A DNA stretch of 64,000 nucleotides from positions 1,550,001-1,614,000 of the forward strand of contig NZ_JAJVCN010000001.1 of the NCBI RefSeq assembly GCF_021390435.2. The letters are read 5' to 3'. The notes under the pieces were generated by a model. It did not search any database. It saw only the letters and a list, made by a program, of their open reading frames with translations, and had not been told where the DNA came from. Position numbers and translations under genes: made by a program. Each line of letters opens with the position of its first letter. Positions within the stretch are counted from its first letter, which is position 1. Shown in pieces: positions 1 through 8,385 of this stretch. The stretch is from Kibdelosporangium philippinense (GTDB lineage: Bacteria > Actinomycetota > Actinomycetes > Mycobacteriales > Pseudonocardiaceae).

Positions 1-132
1 TGCGGTCACGACAGGCACTGAGCTGACTTCCTCTGGCCAGTCGCATTCGTGTGTCCGGCCGACCAGATCGGCCGAGCGGCCGAGAACGTGCACGATGTCG
101 GTGGCGGCTGGCAGCAAGGACACGATCTTCAT
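1..132 (-). CDS. Cobalamin/iron-type periplasmic binding-like protein, N-terminal part only
   Basis: The frame reads from an ATG whose complement is at 130-132 and runs off the left edge of the window with no stop, so only the first 44 residues are visible. They begin MKIVSLLPAATDIVHVLG and continue with a GRTHECDWP stretch. This start is typical of the small BtuF-like family (PF01497) that binds cobalamin or chelated metal, found in many bacteria as a soluble or weakly exported protein without a lipobox. The start overlaps the stop of the upstream membrane-protein gene by four bases (ATGA type), which suggests one transcript. The family is clear from the N-terminal pattern; the ligand is not. 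Confidence 0.7.
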   Translation of the reverse strand, partial: MKIVSLLPAATDIVHVLGRSADLVGRTHECDWPEEVSSVPVVTA

Positions 133-539
133 GCGGCCGTGGCCCTTGTCCGCTCATTGATGGCCGACCAGAAGACAAAAGCCCACAGCGCCAGCCCTGC
201 CAGTGCGTCGGTGAAGATCGTGATGAACCAGTACCACGGCACATCGGGCACGCCGACCATGAAGTGGGCCAATGTGACGAGCCCGGTCAGCGAGTAGACG
301 AGCAGGCACGCCCGCGCGCCCCAGAGCCGTCCGCGCGTATACAAGATGTACCCGGTGAGGCCGATCGCGGTCAGTAGCGGCCAGAGGATCACGATCGCCA
401 GTTGTGTGGTCGCGTTGCTGATCGAGGACGGTTGCGGATACTGCTCTATCTTCAAGTAGTTGTGTGTGTAGTGCAGTGCCGTGCTGATCACGCTGCCAGC
501 CACAATGGCCCGGAGTGCGGCGGTTCCTGGAATGTCCAT
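129..539 (-). CDS. Small four-helix integral membrane protein
   Basis: A 136-residue protein of unknown function. Four hydrophobic segments are visible, roughly residues 6-24, 45-68, 74-98 and 108-128, so it should sit in the cytoplasmic membrane. The start chosen is the ATG at 537-539, because a purine-rich GGTGGGGGGA ribosome site lies just upstream; the longer open frame further upstream has no such support and is not hydrophobic. A conserved-looking HYTHNYLKIEQYP stretch follows the first helix. The gene overlaps the following cobalamin-binding-type gene by four bases. I do not recognise a named family. Confidence 0.75.
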   Translation of the reverse strand: MDIPGTAALRAIVAGSVISTALHYTHNYLKIEQYPQPSSISNATTQLAIVILWPLLTAIGLTGYILYTRGRLWGARACLLVYSLTGLVTLAHFMVGVPDVPWYWFITIFTDALAGLALWAFVFWSAINERTRATAA

Positions 540-787
540 CGTCGTCCCCCCACCTTTTGTCGATACAGCGTAACCCGAAATATGGACCAAAGTCTTACCA
601 ACCATAGACCACAGTCCGATGCGCCACCGAAGACGAACCGGCATGATCGAAGCTGCGAACAGTGCACAGTGGATGATCGAAGTGGCGATCGCTCGCCACT
701 TCGTGTCAGGGCCACGAAGTCGGATCCTGTGGCAAGGTGGGCGCATACCGGCACGAAAGCCGGGATCGTGGAAAAAAGGGGACAGGT

Positions 788-1693
788 ATGCGGAAACTAT
801 GGGCGGCAGTTGTCGCCGGTGTTGTGGTGTCGACACTGGCGGCACCGCAGGCAAGTGCGACGGGGAACGTGATGAATGTCGTCGCGCTTGGCGATTCCTC
901 GGCGTCGGGCGCGGGCGCGGGCGACTACCTCGACGGTACGGGAACACCAGGCGGGTGTTGGCGTAGCGCGAACTCGTACTCGGCCAACCTGGTTCCGCAC
1001 CTGAGAGCAAACGGCCGCACGGTCAATTTCACCAACGTGACCTGCAGCGGAGCCGAGATCCCGGATCTCAGGCAGCAGTTCAAGGGGCAGCCGCCGCAGC
1101 TGGACAGCCTCAAGAAGGACACAAACGTGGTGTTCTTGACCGTGGGCGCCAACGACATCGCTCTGGCGGACTACGGGGGACTGTGTATCCAGGCAGCATG
1201 TGAGGGCGCGCCAACGGATGCGGTCTTACAGCGGATGGACGCGCTCGGCAAAAGCATGATCGGACTGCTGTCGGAGATCGGCAAGCGCAGCCCGTACGCG
1301 AAGGTTGTCGTGACTGGTTACGGTCGCCAGATGATCCCGGGCGAGAACGCACCGAACGTTCCGCTCGACCCGATCTGCGGCCCCGGCATCATCACAACAC
1401 CGGAACGTGAAGGCGGTTCGACGATCGCCACCAAACTCGACGCGACCCTCCGCCTGGCCACGGTCGTGTCCCGGTGGAACCGCGTGAATTCGGTGTACGT
1501 CAGCCAGTTCGCCAAGCCAGGCGAGCTGACGCCGGAGTTCAGCGGCCACTCTTTGTGTGAAGCCAACGTGCCGTATTACCGCGGCTTCGACGCCCTGGCC
1601 CCCGGCCAGGAAGGCCCAGAAGCCGTGCTGCACTTGAACAAGCCCGGCCACGCAACCCTCGCCGCGTTGATCAAGCGCAAACTGCACTCGTGA
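788..1693 (+). CDS. Secreted SGNH/GDSL-family esterase or lipase
   Basis: The 301-residue protein starts at the ATG at 788, giving a standard signal peptide (MRKLWAAVVAG, cleavage after about QASA at residue 24). The SGNH blocks are present: GDSSASG with the nucleophile Ser37, a GAND block III in the sequence TVGANDIAL, and a C-terminal LNKPGHATL block with His288. Cysteine pairs (CWRS, TCSG, CIQAAC, CGPG, SLCEAN) suggest disulfides, as in the actinomycete extracellular SGNH lipases. It should hydrolyse ester bonds outside the cell; the natural substrate cannot be read from sequence. Upstream in-frame starts extend into a region without a signal peptide and were rejected. Confidence 0.9.
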   Translation: MRKLWAAVVAGVVVSTLAAPQASATGNVMNVVALGDSSASGAGAGDYLDGTGTPGGCWRSANSYSANLVPHLRANGRTVNFTNVTCSGAEIPDLRQQFKGQPPQLDSLKKDTNVVFLTVGANDIALADYGGLCIQAACEGAPTDAVLQRMDALGKSMIGLLSEIGKRSPYAKVVVTGYGRQMIPGENAPNVPLDPICGPGIITTPEREGGSTIATKLDATLRLATVVSRWNRVNSVYVSQFAKPGELTPEFSGHSLCEANVPYYRGFDALAPGQEGPEAVLHLNKPGHATLAALIKRKLHS

Positions 1694-2357
1694 GGCTTGT
1701 TCGTGTCTTTGTTTAGTGGAGGTGTTCGTGCCTATGACTTTGCCGCTGGGTGATGATCGGGCACTTTGCTGACGCTGACTGGCTTGTTGTCGTGGTGGCT
1801 ACCCGTCCTTCGGTGGTGGCCACCCGATGACGGAGATTCGGTGGCGTTGGGCAGGGTCCGATGGTGGTAGCCAGTGGTGGGTTGGAAGGGCTGGCGCTTG
1901 GCTTGTGCCGGTGTTGGGCTCGTTGGTGGGGCGGGAAAGGGTTGGCACTTGTGGTGGTGGTTGGAACTGTCGGGGTAGGGGCTCGTCAAGTGGGGTGGTC
2001 TGTGCTGGGTGGCTCAGATGTCGCCCCGGGGCAACCGACCGACCCAAGCACCACCGCCCGGCCAGCAGGATCGCCGCACCCATCACCACCGCACCCCAGC
2101 CAGGCATCGTCCGGCGACAGCACTACTGCCCAGCCAATGGATCGCCACGTCAATCACTACTACCGCGCCAGAAAGAGGCTACGGGTGCTTGACTTTGACG
2201 GACCCCTTGAGGGTTATCCGACCATGGGTTGGCCATGTAGGTCAGTTGGAAACGGTAGCTACCGAAGCCTTCTTGGCCTGGTGCCTTTGCTGCCACCGTG
2301 GCATTGGTGGTCAGCGGTCTGGCGTTGTTCGCGACTGGCTGTTTCGTTGCCTCTCAC
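1694..2357. other. Long gap without a convincing gene; strand-skewed G-rich then C-rich DNA
   Basis: Several open frames cross this interval but none has a clear ribosome site, family resemblance or consistent codon pattern. About 1795-2010 is strongly G/T-rich on the plus strand with many GGTGG and GGG runs, while about 2030-2110 is C-rich. This explains the spurious long frames. A weak small membrane-protein candidate on the minus strand is listed separately. Confidence 0.5.
1799..2107 (-). CDS. Doubtful small membrane protein with a proline-rich tail
   Basis: A 102-residue frame begins with a plausible transmembrane helix (GWGAVVMGAAILLAGRW, residues 3-19) followed by a long Pro/Thr/Gln-rich tail. 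This layout occurs in real small actinobacterial membrane proteins. However there is no Shine-Dalgarno sequence before the ATG at 2107, and the composition is what any frame in this skewed DNA would give. I keep it only as a possibility. Confidence 0.2.
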   Translation of the reverse strand: MPGWGAVVMGAAILLAGRWCLGRSVAPGRHLSHPAQTTPLDEPLPRQFQPPPQVPTLSRPTNEPNTGTSQAPALPTHHWLPPSDPAQRHRISVIGWPPPKDG

Positions 2358-3474
2358 TCAATCTTCGGCGTTCAGTGTGATCACGGTGATCTCGCTTGGC
2401 GCGAAGATTCGGAACGGCGGGCCCCAGAAGCCGCTGCCGCTGCTTGTGTACAGCTGGGTGCGGGATCCGTGTTGAGACAGGCCTTTCACTGTTCCTTGGT
2501 CCATCTTGACCAGGTAGTGGAAGGGCCAGATTTGGCCGCCGTGTGTGTCCGGAGATTTGGAGGTCGACTCGGTCGACTGCCTGACGGACCTGTTTGGGTT
2601 GGTGGGCGAGGAGAATCACTGGGAGGTCTGGGTCGGCGCCGTCTAGTGCGCGGGTCAGGTCCGCGCCGTGGCCGTCGATTCCTGAGGCTTTGGCTGTGGC
2701 GTCGTCTACACCTGCAATGACCAGTTTGGCTGAACCGCGTTGGACGACGATGTGCTTGTTGTGCAGTGGTTCCCAACCGAGGTTGGCCATGTGGTCGAGC
2801 CAGGCGTGGGCTTCGCTGAAGTATTCGTGGTTGCCGGTGATGTACACCTTTGCCAGTCGCGACTGAACTGTGCCGAGTGGGGCAGCTTGGTCTTTGCGGC
2901 GGGAGGGTGTTCCGTCGGCGATGTCGCCTGCGTGGGCGACGATGTCGGCGTCCAGTTGATTCACTGCGTCGGCCAGCTTGGCTGACTACTTTGCTCGGTT
3001 TAGTGGGCCGTAGTGGGTGTCCGATATGACCACGAGCTTCGCGCCGGTGAAGTCCTTGTGCAGTCTGGGGATTGTGATCGTGATTGAACGGATTCGCGGT
3101 ACTCGCATGGCCTCGATGTAGCCCCAACCCAGTAGGACTATTGCGGCAATCACGACAAATCCGGCTACCAGACGGGACCTGAGTGGATCGTCGATTCCTA
3201 GTATGGGCAGCTCGAGGATCTGGCCGATGATCGACCACGTGAACAGCACCCAGATCGCGCCGAGCATCGTGTCGGCGATCCGGGCCGCCCAGTCCTTCGC
3301 GTGTCGGCTGTGGCCCAGGTACATCGTCACCGGGAACGTGACCAGTGCTACACCGAAGATCGCCGTTCCGGCCACGAAAACCGCTGTGGGTCAGGCGGAT
3401 CCCGATCCGGTCATCGTCCACCACGGCACTCCGAACAGCAGTAGAAGGACCGTTAGGAAGATTGGCAATCGCAC
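2358..3474 (-). pseudogene. Membrane-anchored metallophosphoesterase, inactivated
   Basis: Read continuously from a GTG at 3474, the protein would have several N-terminal membrane helices and then a calcineurin-like phosphoesterase domain. That domain contains VISDTHYG, HAGDIADG, TGNHEYF and SGHTHGGQIW (the last two split by a frameshift), the metal-binding blocks of the family. Three lesions break it. A TGA lies at 3391-3393 and a TAG at 2986-2988; each replaces what fits best as a Trp codon. Two bases are lost in a GTGTGTGT run near 2541-2548, just inside the last metal-binding block. After that shift the C-terminus reads on sensibly to a TGA at 2358-2360. The similarity around each lesion is intact, so the decay looks recent. 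Confidence 0.85.
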
Positions 3475-3743
3475 GATGACAACGATAACTTCGCAAGGAG
3501 TAGTGTGATCATTGGCCCGGTTGGGCTATTGCCTGATACTCCGCTGGGGTGTCGAAACCGGTACTTAGTGTAACCGTGACACCATTTCGTATCCAGTTCG
3601 AGTCCGGTTGGGTATGGACATTGGCACCCTCGCTTTCGGACAGTTACCCCCGCTGACTATGACCGGTTCGCCTGGTCTAGTGTTCGCACGCCTTAACTGC
3701 CAAGGAAGGCGGTCCTGGCACCGATAGAGGGGAACTTCCTTAC

Positions 3744-4334
3744 ATGTCCAGCGATATTCCTACCGCGCCGCCTGCTGCCGAGCAGCCCGGCTACCAGCCG
3801 CAGCCCGAGCCCAAGCGCAAGAAGGGCCTGCCGAAGTGGCTGGTCAGCCTCATCGCGCTGATCGTCGTCGGTGGTGGTGTGTACGCGTTCCAGTACTTCA
3901 CCAACGACGCGGCCCAGGCCAAGGCCGGTGACTGCGCCACGGTGTCCGGTTCGAAGACGTCGCCGAAGTACGAGGCTGTCGCCTGCGATTCGGCTGCCGT
4001 CACCCACGTCGTGGGCAAGGCGCTCACCAACACCTCGGAGAACTGCGCTGTGGGTGAAGCGCGGTACGACGAGTTCACCATGACCGGCCGTGGACCGGAC
4101 ACGAAGCTCTGCCTGATGCCGAAGTGGGGCGAGGGCGAGTGCCGCACGATTCTCGACGACACCAATCTCGAGTACCCGAAGGTCGACTGTGCGGGAGCCA
4201 AGGGCAACGAGAACGCCGTGAAGATCGTGAAGGTCATGACGGGGTCGGTCGACCCGGCGACGTGCCCTGAAGGTTCCGGTGGCCTCACCTTCCCCGAGCC
4301 GCCGACCGTTTACTGCTTCGCCCAGCCCGAATAA
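3744..4334 (+). CDS. LppU/SCO3897-like membrane-anchored protein
   Basis: A 196-residue protein with a Pro/Gln-rich cytoplasmic head (residues 1-23), a KRKK positive patch, one membrane helix (about 30-50) and an extracellular domain with six cysteines. The order AGDCATV...VACDSAA...ENCAVGE...KLCLMP...GECRTI...VDCAGA is the pattern of the LppU/SCO3897 family, found in many actinobacteria beside or fused to surface proteins. Its function is not known. The start ATG has GAGGGGA upstream. It converges tail to tail with the glycosidase-like gene (2 bp gap), so the two are not co-transcribed. Confidence 0.8.
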   Translation: MSSDIPTAPPAAEQPGYQPQPEPKRKKGLPKWLVSLIALIVVGGGVYAFQYFTNDAAQAKAGDCATVSGSKTSPKYEAVACDSAAVTHVVGKALTNTSENCAVGEARYDEFTMTGRGPDTKLCLMPKWGEGECRTILDDTNLEYPKVDCAGAKGNENAVKIVKVMTGSVDPATCPEGSGGLTFPEPPTVYCFAQPE

Positions 4335-4336
4335 GG

Positions 4337-5743
4337 TCACTGCTGCTTCAAGTACAGCACCGCGGGGCCGGTGAACGGAGGGGTGAGTTCCGTCGTCTTG
4401 CCACCGTGAATGCCTGACACGACAGTGGTTCGACTCGTCCGCGGGTCGAACCACTGTCCGTCGAAAAGCCCTGCTGGCATGGTCACCGTGAACGTGCCGC
4501 CGGGATTGAAGGTCAGTAGCTCCTGCGAATTCGCCAGGCAATACCCCGTTGAACACAGGTCCGGCTGGGGTTTGGCGGTTGCCAGGTCCATTTTGGCCGC
4601 ATAGGCGCGGACGTGACCGAGGTTGGCCCGGATCGACATCTGGGTGTAGTCGTCCATCTTCCCGCCGATGCCGTAAGCGCCGTCGTACGGGTCCATGTAG
4701 ATCGGGTTTTCCCCGCGGATGAAAGACTTCCACGGCCATGAACTGTCTCCGCACAGGCCGCACAAGTGGTCCGTGTCCGACAGGATGACTTTTGTTCCGT
4801 TGGCGACTGGCGGGTTGTTCTCGTCACCATTTGGGGAGATCCAGTCGGCGGGTGAGGCGAGCAGGTCGTTGTTGTCGCCGCCGGGATACGTCGACGTCAT
4901 GCCGACCGGGTGGATTTTGCCTTTGCCGCGTTCGTAGGCCTTGATGACCTCGATCATCTTGTACTGCCACTGCACCGAGCCGCTTGGTCCTTCGTTGGCG
5001 ATCTCGTACAGGACGTTGTCGAGGTCTCCGACCGTGTCGATCACCTTGCGCACGTAGGCTTCCTGCCGCGCGGTGACCGCTGGGATGGCGAGTGAGTGTG
5101 TCTCCTCGCCGCTGTCGTTTCCGTTCAGGTCACCGTCAATTCCGTTGACGTTGTTGGCTTTGTTGAACGGGTGACCTTTCCAGGGGTTGTTGTCGCAGAA
5201 CTGGCCTTTGCACGACTCGATGCTCCAGCCGTTGAACAACATCACCGCGACGTAGATGCCGCGCTGGCCTGCGTCCACCACGCGTTGCCGCATGCGGGCG
5301 AAGTAGTCGGGGTTGAACTTGTCCAGGTCGAACTTCGGCTGTCCGTCGAGCCCTGGCGCGCTGCCTGTCCGCAGGTACGGCATGGGCGAGGTGAAGTAGT
5401 CGTCGCTGGCGATCTCGTTGGAGAACCGGGCCTGTTCCCACGTCCACAACCGGAAGAAGTTGTGGTTGTTGTTCTGCAGGAAGGTCAGGTATCCGGGGTA
5501 GTCGAATGCCTTCGGCGGATTCGTCCCGCCGGTGTCCTGCAGGTTCTGCCACGTGTGCGCCCCGGTCAACAGCACCGGTTTGCCGTCGGGCGTCGCGAAG
5601 TATCGCGGGTTGTCCACGCTGGGCTTCAGCGGACCGGTCGCGGCCGCCGGCGTGGACGGAACCGCCGGTGACTCGCCCACGACCATCACTCCGATCAAGA
5701 TCATGCACAACGCCACTGGGACAAACCGGGCCATGATCGACAC
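4337..5743 (-). CDS. Secreted glycoside-hydrolase-like protein (DUF4038/GH140-like)
   Basis: A 468-residue exported protein with a signal peptide ending near residue 30. The core has the TIM-barrel features of cellulase-like proteins of the DUF4038 group: YFATPDGKPVLLTGAHTWQNL near the start of the mature protein, FFRLWTWEQ, and a VLYEIANEGP strand whose Glu is a likely acid/base residue (about 254). A second candidate acidic cluster lies at LSDTDHLCG. The C-terminal about 70 residues (FTVTMPAGLFDGQWFDPRTS) resemble the putative collagen-binding beta domain that ends these proteins. It probably acts on plant or microbial polysaccharide outside the cell. The exact substrate is unknown. Confidence 0.75.
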   Translation of the reverse strand: MSIMARFVPVALCMILIGVMVVGESPAVPSTPAAATGPLKPSVDNPRYFATPDGKPVLLTGAHTWQNLQDTGGTNPPKAFDYPGYLTFLQNNNHNFFRLWTWEQARFSNEIASDDYFTSPMPYLRTGSAPGLDGQPKFDLDKFNPDYFARMRQRVVDAGQRGIYVAVMLFNGWSIESCKGQFCDNNPWKGHPFNKANNVNGIDGDLNGNDSGEETHSLAIPAVTARQEAYVRKVIDTVGDLDNVLYEIANEGPSGSVQWQYKMIEVIKAYERGKGKIHPVGMTSTYPGGDNNDLLASPADWISPNGDENNPPVANGTKVILSDTDHLCGLCGDSSWPWKSFIRGENPIYMDPYDGAYGIGGKMDDYTQMSIRANLGHVRAYAAKMDLATAKPQPDLCSTGYCLANSQELLTFNPGGTFTVTMPAGLFDGQWFDPRTSRTTVVSGIHGGKTTELTPPFTGPAVLYLKQQ

Positions 5744-5779
5744 AGTATCGGCTGGAGCGTGATGCCGCCGTTATCGACG

Positions 5780-5912
5780 AGTCGAGGGTGGAAGCTGAGG
5801 CAGCCGGGTTGCTGGGGTGCAGCGGTTGGGGAGCCGAGTTGTGGTGATGCCGGGGTGTGGGGGAGTCCGGTTGCTGGGGTGCGGTGGTGGTTGAGGGAGC
5901 CGGGCTCTTCTC
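5780..5912. repeat. Imperfect duplicated G-rich segment
   Basis: Two copies of a segment reading roughly CCGGTTGCTGGGGTGC followed by a GGTTG-rich stretch and GGGAGCCG lie in tandem about 65 bp apart (near 5807-5835 and 5869-5905). They fill the short gap between two minus-strand genes. No function is evident; G-runs could form a quadruplex on the plus strand. Confidence 0.5.
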
Positions 5913-5914
5913 GC

Positions 5915-6502
5915 CTACCTGTGCGTCCAATACGGGTCGCGGCCGATGAAGCCGATCAGGCGGTCCTGCAGTGGCGCGTCCGGTGAGACCTGCACTTCCG
6001 GGCCGAGCACCTCTATCCCTGGACCGAAGGCGCCTGGGGTGCGGAACTTCGCCATCATTTCCGCTGGGATCGCCGTGTTCGCTGACCAGAGGCGCCGCAC
6101 TTCCGCTTGGTCGATCGTCGGGTCTTGGCGCAGGGCTTTTGCCAGGTCCCAGCCGTGCAGGATCAGGTCGTCGATCAGGACCTGGTTGACGTGGTCCTGC
6201 GCCGTCATCGGTCCGCTGGGCGTCGGTGATTCGGTCGTGGCCATCGTGGGGTCGTCGAGCAGTGCCTCGACGTCCGTGCGAGCTGCCTGGAAGGCTCCCA
6301 GCGGATCTGATGGCGCGGGGCTGAGTTCGCGGCCGACGGGTCGGAGCATTGCGCCGTGCATCATGATGATGTGGTCGACCACGTCGCGTGCGGTCCACTT
6401 CTCGCAGGGTGACGGGTCGGCCCATTGGTCTGGGTGGGCTGCGGCGATTCGGCGTTCGAAGGCATCGGCGTGCTGGCGGTAGCGATCGGCGATGGCGTTC
6501 AT
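5915..6502 (-). CDS. TIGR03086-type metal-binding protein (DinB/MDMPI-like)
   Basis: 195 residues beginning MNAIADRYRQHADAFERRI. The layout fits the DinB-like helical family TIGR03086: a HADAFE helix, PCEKWTARDVVDHIIMMHGAML with the metal-binding histidines, and QVLIDDLILHGWDLAKAL with the second histidine helix. In this family three histidines hold a divalent metal, and relatives are mycothiol-dependent enzymes, although most members are uncharacterised. The ATG at 6502 was chosen because the longer upstream extension overlaps the divergent gene and lacks family similarity. It ends with FIGRDPYWTHR. Confidence 0.8.
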   Translation of the reverse strand: MNAIADRYRQHADAFERRIAAAHPDQWADPSPCEKWTARDVVDHIIMMHGAMLRPVGRELSPAPSDPLGAFQAARTDVEALLDDPTMATTESPTPSGPMTAQDHVNQVLIDDLILHGWDLAKALRQDPTIDQAEVRRLWSANTAIPAEMMAKFRTPGAFGPGIEVLGPEVQVSPDAPLQDRLIGFIGRDPYWTHR

Positions 6503-6596
6503 GCGAAAGACCGTAATGTACGAACGGGCAGTTCCCTTGAGGCTTTCGCGTAACGCTCGTTCTAGATTGATCAAGGCTGACCTAGCGTTCGTCTTC

Positions 6597-8078
6597 GTGA
6601 GATTACTTATGGCTGTTGCCATGGCTTTGGTGTTCGTCGCACCGGCTGCGAACGCCACACCGACAACCTCCACCATCACCTGGGGTGCGTGCGCCGACCA
6701 GGCTCTGGCTGCCGCGGGCGCCGAGTGCGGCACGCTCAGCGTCCCGCTCAACCACAGCGCTCCCAATGGCGCGAAGATCTCCCTGGCGGTCTCCAGGGTC
6801 AAGCACAAGACGGCCGAGTCCAAGGGGACTGTTCTGGCCGTGCACAACCCGCTCGGCGGTGACGGTTACCTGCAGTCGCTGCGTGGTGCCCGCTTGCTGG
6901 GTGGTGACGCGTTCGACTGGGTTGGGTACGCGAGCCGCGGCGTCGCGCCGAGCTCACCCGCGGTCACCTGCATCCCTGGTCACCTGGGGTTCAACAAGCC
7001 GCCGCACATCCCGACCTCGCTCGCGATCGAGCAGCAGTGGCTGGACAGGTCGAAGTCCTATGCTGACGCCTGTGCTGCGAACCAGCGTGAGCTGCTGGAG
7101 AACATGAAGTCGACCGACATCGCCGCGGACATGGAGCTGGTTCGTGCCGCGCTCGGACTCGACAAGGTTTCGTTGTACGCCCAGGCGTATGGGACTTACG
7201 TCGCTCAGGTCTACAGCACGCTCTATCCCAACCGGGTCGCGCGGATGGTGCTCGACAGCACCGTCGACCCGCGCCGGGTTTGGTACAACGCGGCCAACTT
7301 TGATCAGAACCCGCCGTTGCAGCGCAACCTTGAGATCTGGTTCGAATGGCTGGCCAAGTACGACAACGTCTACCACCTTGGCAAGACCAAGGCCGAGGTC
7401 CAGCAGGTCTATCAGGAGCAGATCGATCGCGTGACGGCGCAGCCCGCCGCGGGCGCTGTGGGGCAGGCCGAGTGGATCGACCTGTTCCTGTACGTGTCCT
7501 ACAGCCAGCAGACCTGGACCATGCTTGGTTCGGCGTTGGCGAACTGGGTGCACAACGGTGATGGCGAGACGGTCAAGGCGCTGTACGCCGGGTTCTACCT
7601 GATCCCCGCGGCAGACAACATCTACGGCACGCAGATGGCGACTATTTGCAGCGACAACGCGTGGCCGACGAGCTGGGCGCAGTGGCGCGCGGACACGTGG
7701 CGTACGTACGCGATCGCCCCGGATCCGACGTGGGGCAACACGTGGTTCAACTCGCCGTGCTTCTTCTGGCAGGCCAAGCGGGGCACGCCGGTGCGGATCG
7801 ATGGCGCCCAAGTAGACAGTGCGCTTCTTGTCAGCGAGACGTTGACGGCGGCGGTGCCGTTCGAGGGCAGCCTCGAGGTGCGCTCACGGTATCCCGGCGC
7901 GCGGTTGCTCGCCGTGCAGAACGGCGTGAACTACGCCAACAGCCTGACCGGCAATGCGTGCGTGGACAACAAGATCGCGTCCTATCTGGCGACCGGCGAG
8001 CTGCCAGCTCGTAAGCCAGGCCGCCAGGCGGACGTCGTGTGCGCCGCGCAGCCGGATCCGGTTCCCGCGGGCGCATAG
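6597..8078 (+). CDS. Secreted tripeptidyl-aminopeptidase-like alpha/beta hydrolase, apparently without catalytic triad
   Basis: A 493-residue exported protein (GTG at 6597, signal peptide RLLMAVAMALVFVAPAANA). The fold follows the actinomycete SlpD/tripeptidyl aminopeptidase family: a DWVGYASRGV strand in place of the usual GFDPRGVG, the nucleophile-elbow region LYAQAYGTYVAQVYSTLYP, RMVLDSTVDP, and a C-terminal TAP-like domain ending in GNACVDNKIASYL. At the elbow the usual GxSxG reads AQAYG, so residue 197 is Ala instead of Ser. At the usual acid position (LDxATP in relatives) there is Thr417, and at the usual His (GGTNHG) there is Tyr446 (NGVNYA). I infer a non-hydrolytic binding protein. 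An alternative start is the ATG at 6609. Confidence 0.8.
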   Translation: MRLLMAVAMALVFVAPAANATPTTSTITWGACADQALAAAGAECGTLSVPLNHSAPNGAKISLAVSRVKHKTAESKGTVLAVHNPLGGDGYLQSLRGARLLGGDAFDWVGYASRGVAPSSPAVTCIPGHLGFNKPPHIPTSLAIEQQWLDRSKSYADACAANQRELLENMKSTDIAADMELVRAALGLDKVSLYAQAYGTYVAQVYSTLYPNRVARMVLDSTVDPRRVWYNAANFDQNPPLQRNLEIWFEWLAKYDNVYHLGKTKAEVQQVYQEQIDRVTAQPAAGAVGQAEWIDLFLYVSYSQQTWTMLGSALANWVHNGDGETVKALYAGFYLIPAADNIYGTQMATICSDNAWPTSWAQWRADTWRTYAIAPDPTWGNTWFNSPCFFWQAKRGTPVRIDGAQVDSALLVSETLTAAVPFEGSLEVRSRYPGARLLAVQNGVNYANSLTGNACVDNKIASYLATGELPARKPGRQADVVCAAQPDPVPAGA

Positions 8079-8092
8079 CCGGATTCACGTGT

Positions 8093-8119
8093 CCCGGATG
8101 TCCACACCGGACATCCGGG
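8093..8119 (+). terminator. Hairpin after the hydrolase-like gene
   Basis: A perfect 11-bp inverted repeat (CCCGGATGTCC / GGACATCCGGG) with a 5-base loop starts 14 bp after the stop of the preceding gene. There is no T-tract, as is common for actinobacterial terminators. Confidence 0.65.
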
Positions 8120-8385
8120 CGCGTGTCGCCCGAATAACCGGTGTTGTTCGCGCGACGAATGGGTAATCATGGACATCACGCGGAGGAGATGGCCATGGTG
8201 AGGTTGCGATGACCGCCCATTCAAGGCGCTTTGCCCGGCACTGTCGTGAGCATTTCGGGGAATCGCTCGACGACAAGGCGAAGCTGCCTGCCGAGGAGAT
8301 CAAGGAAACTGCATGCCGTCGCCACGGCCGTCGAGGTCGTGGTGAGCGACGAGCCGCAAGCCATGCGCGGAGGCGGTGCCGACCA

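Noticed and set aside
8120..8385. Short frames on the plus strand, including a ten-codon Arg/Trp-rich frame at 8169
   Set aside because: A leader peptide would need a downstream gene on the same strand, but the next gene there is on the minus strand. No family resemblance.
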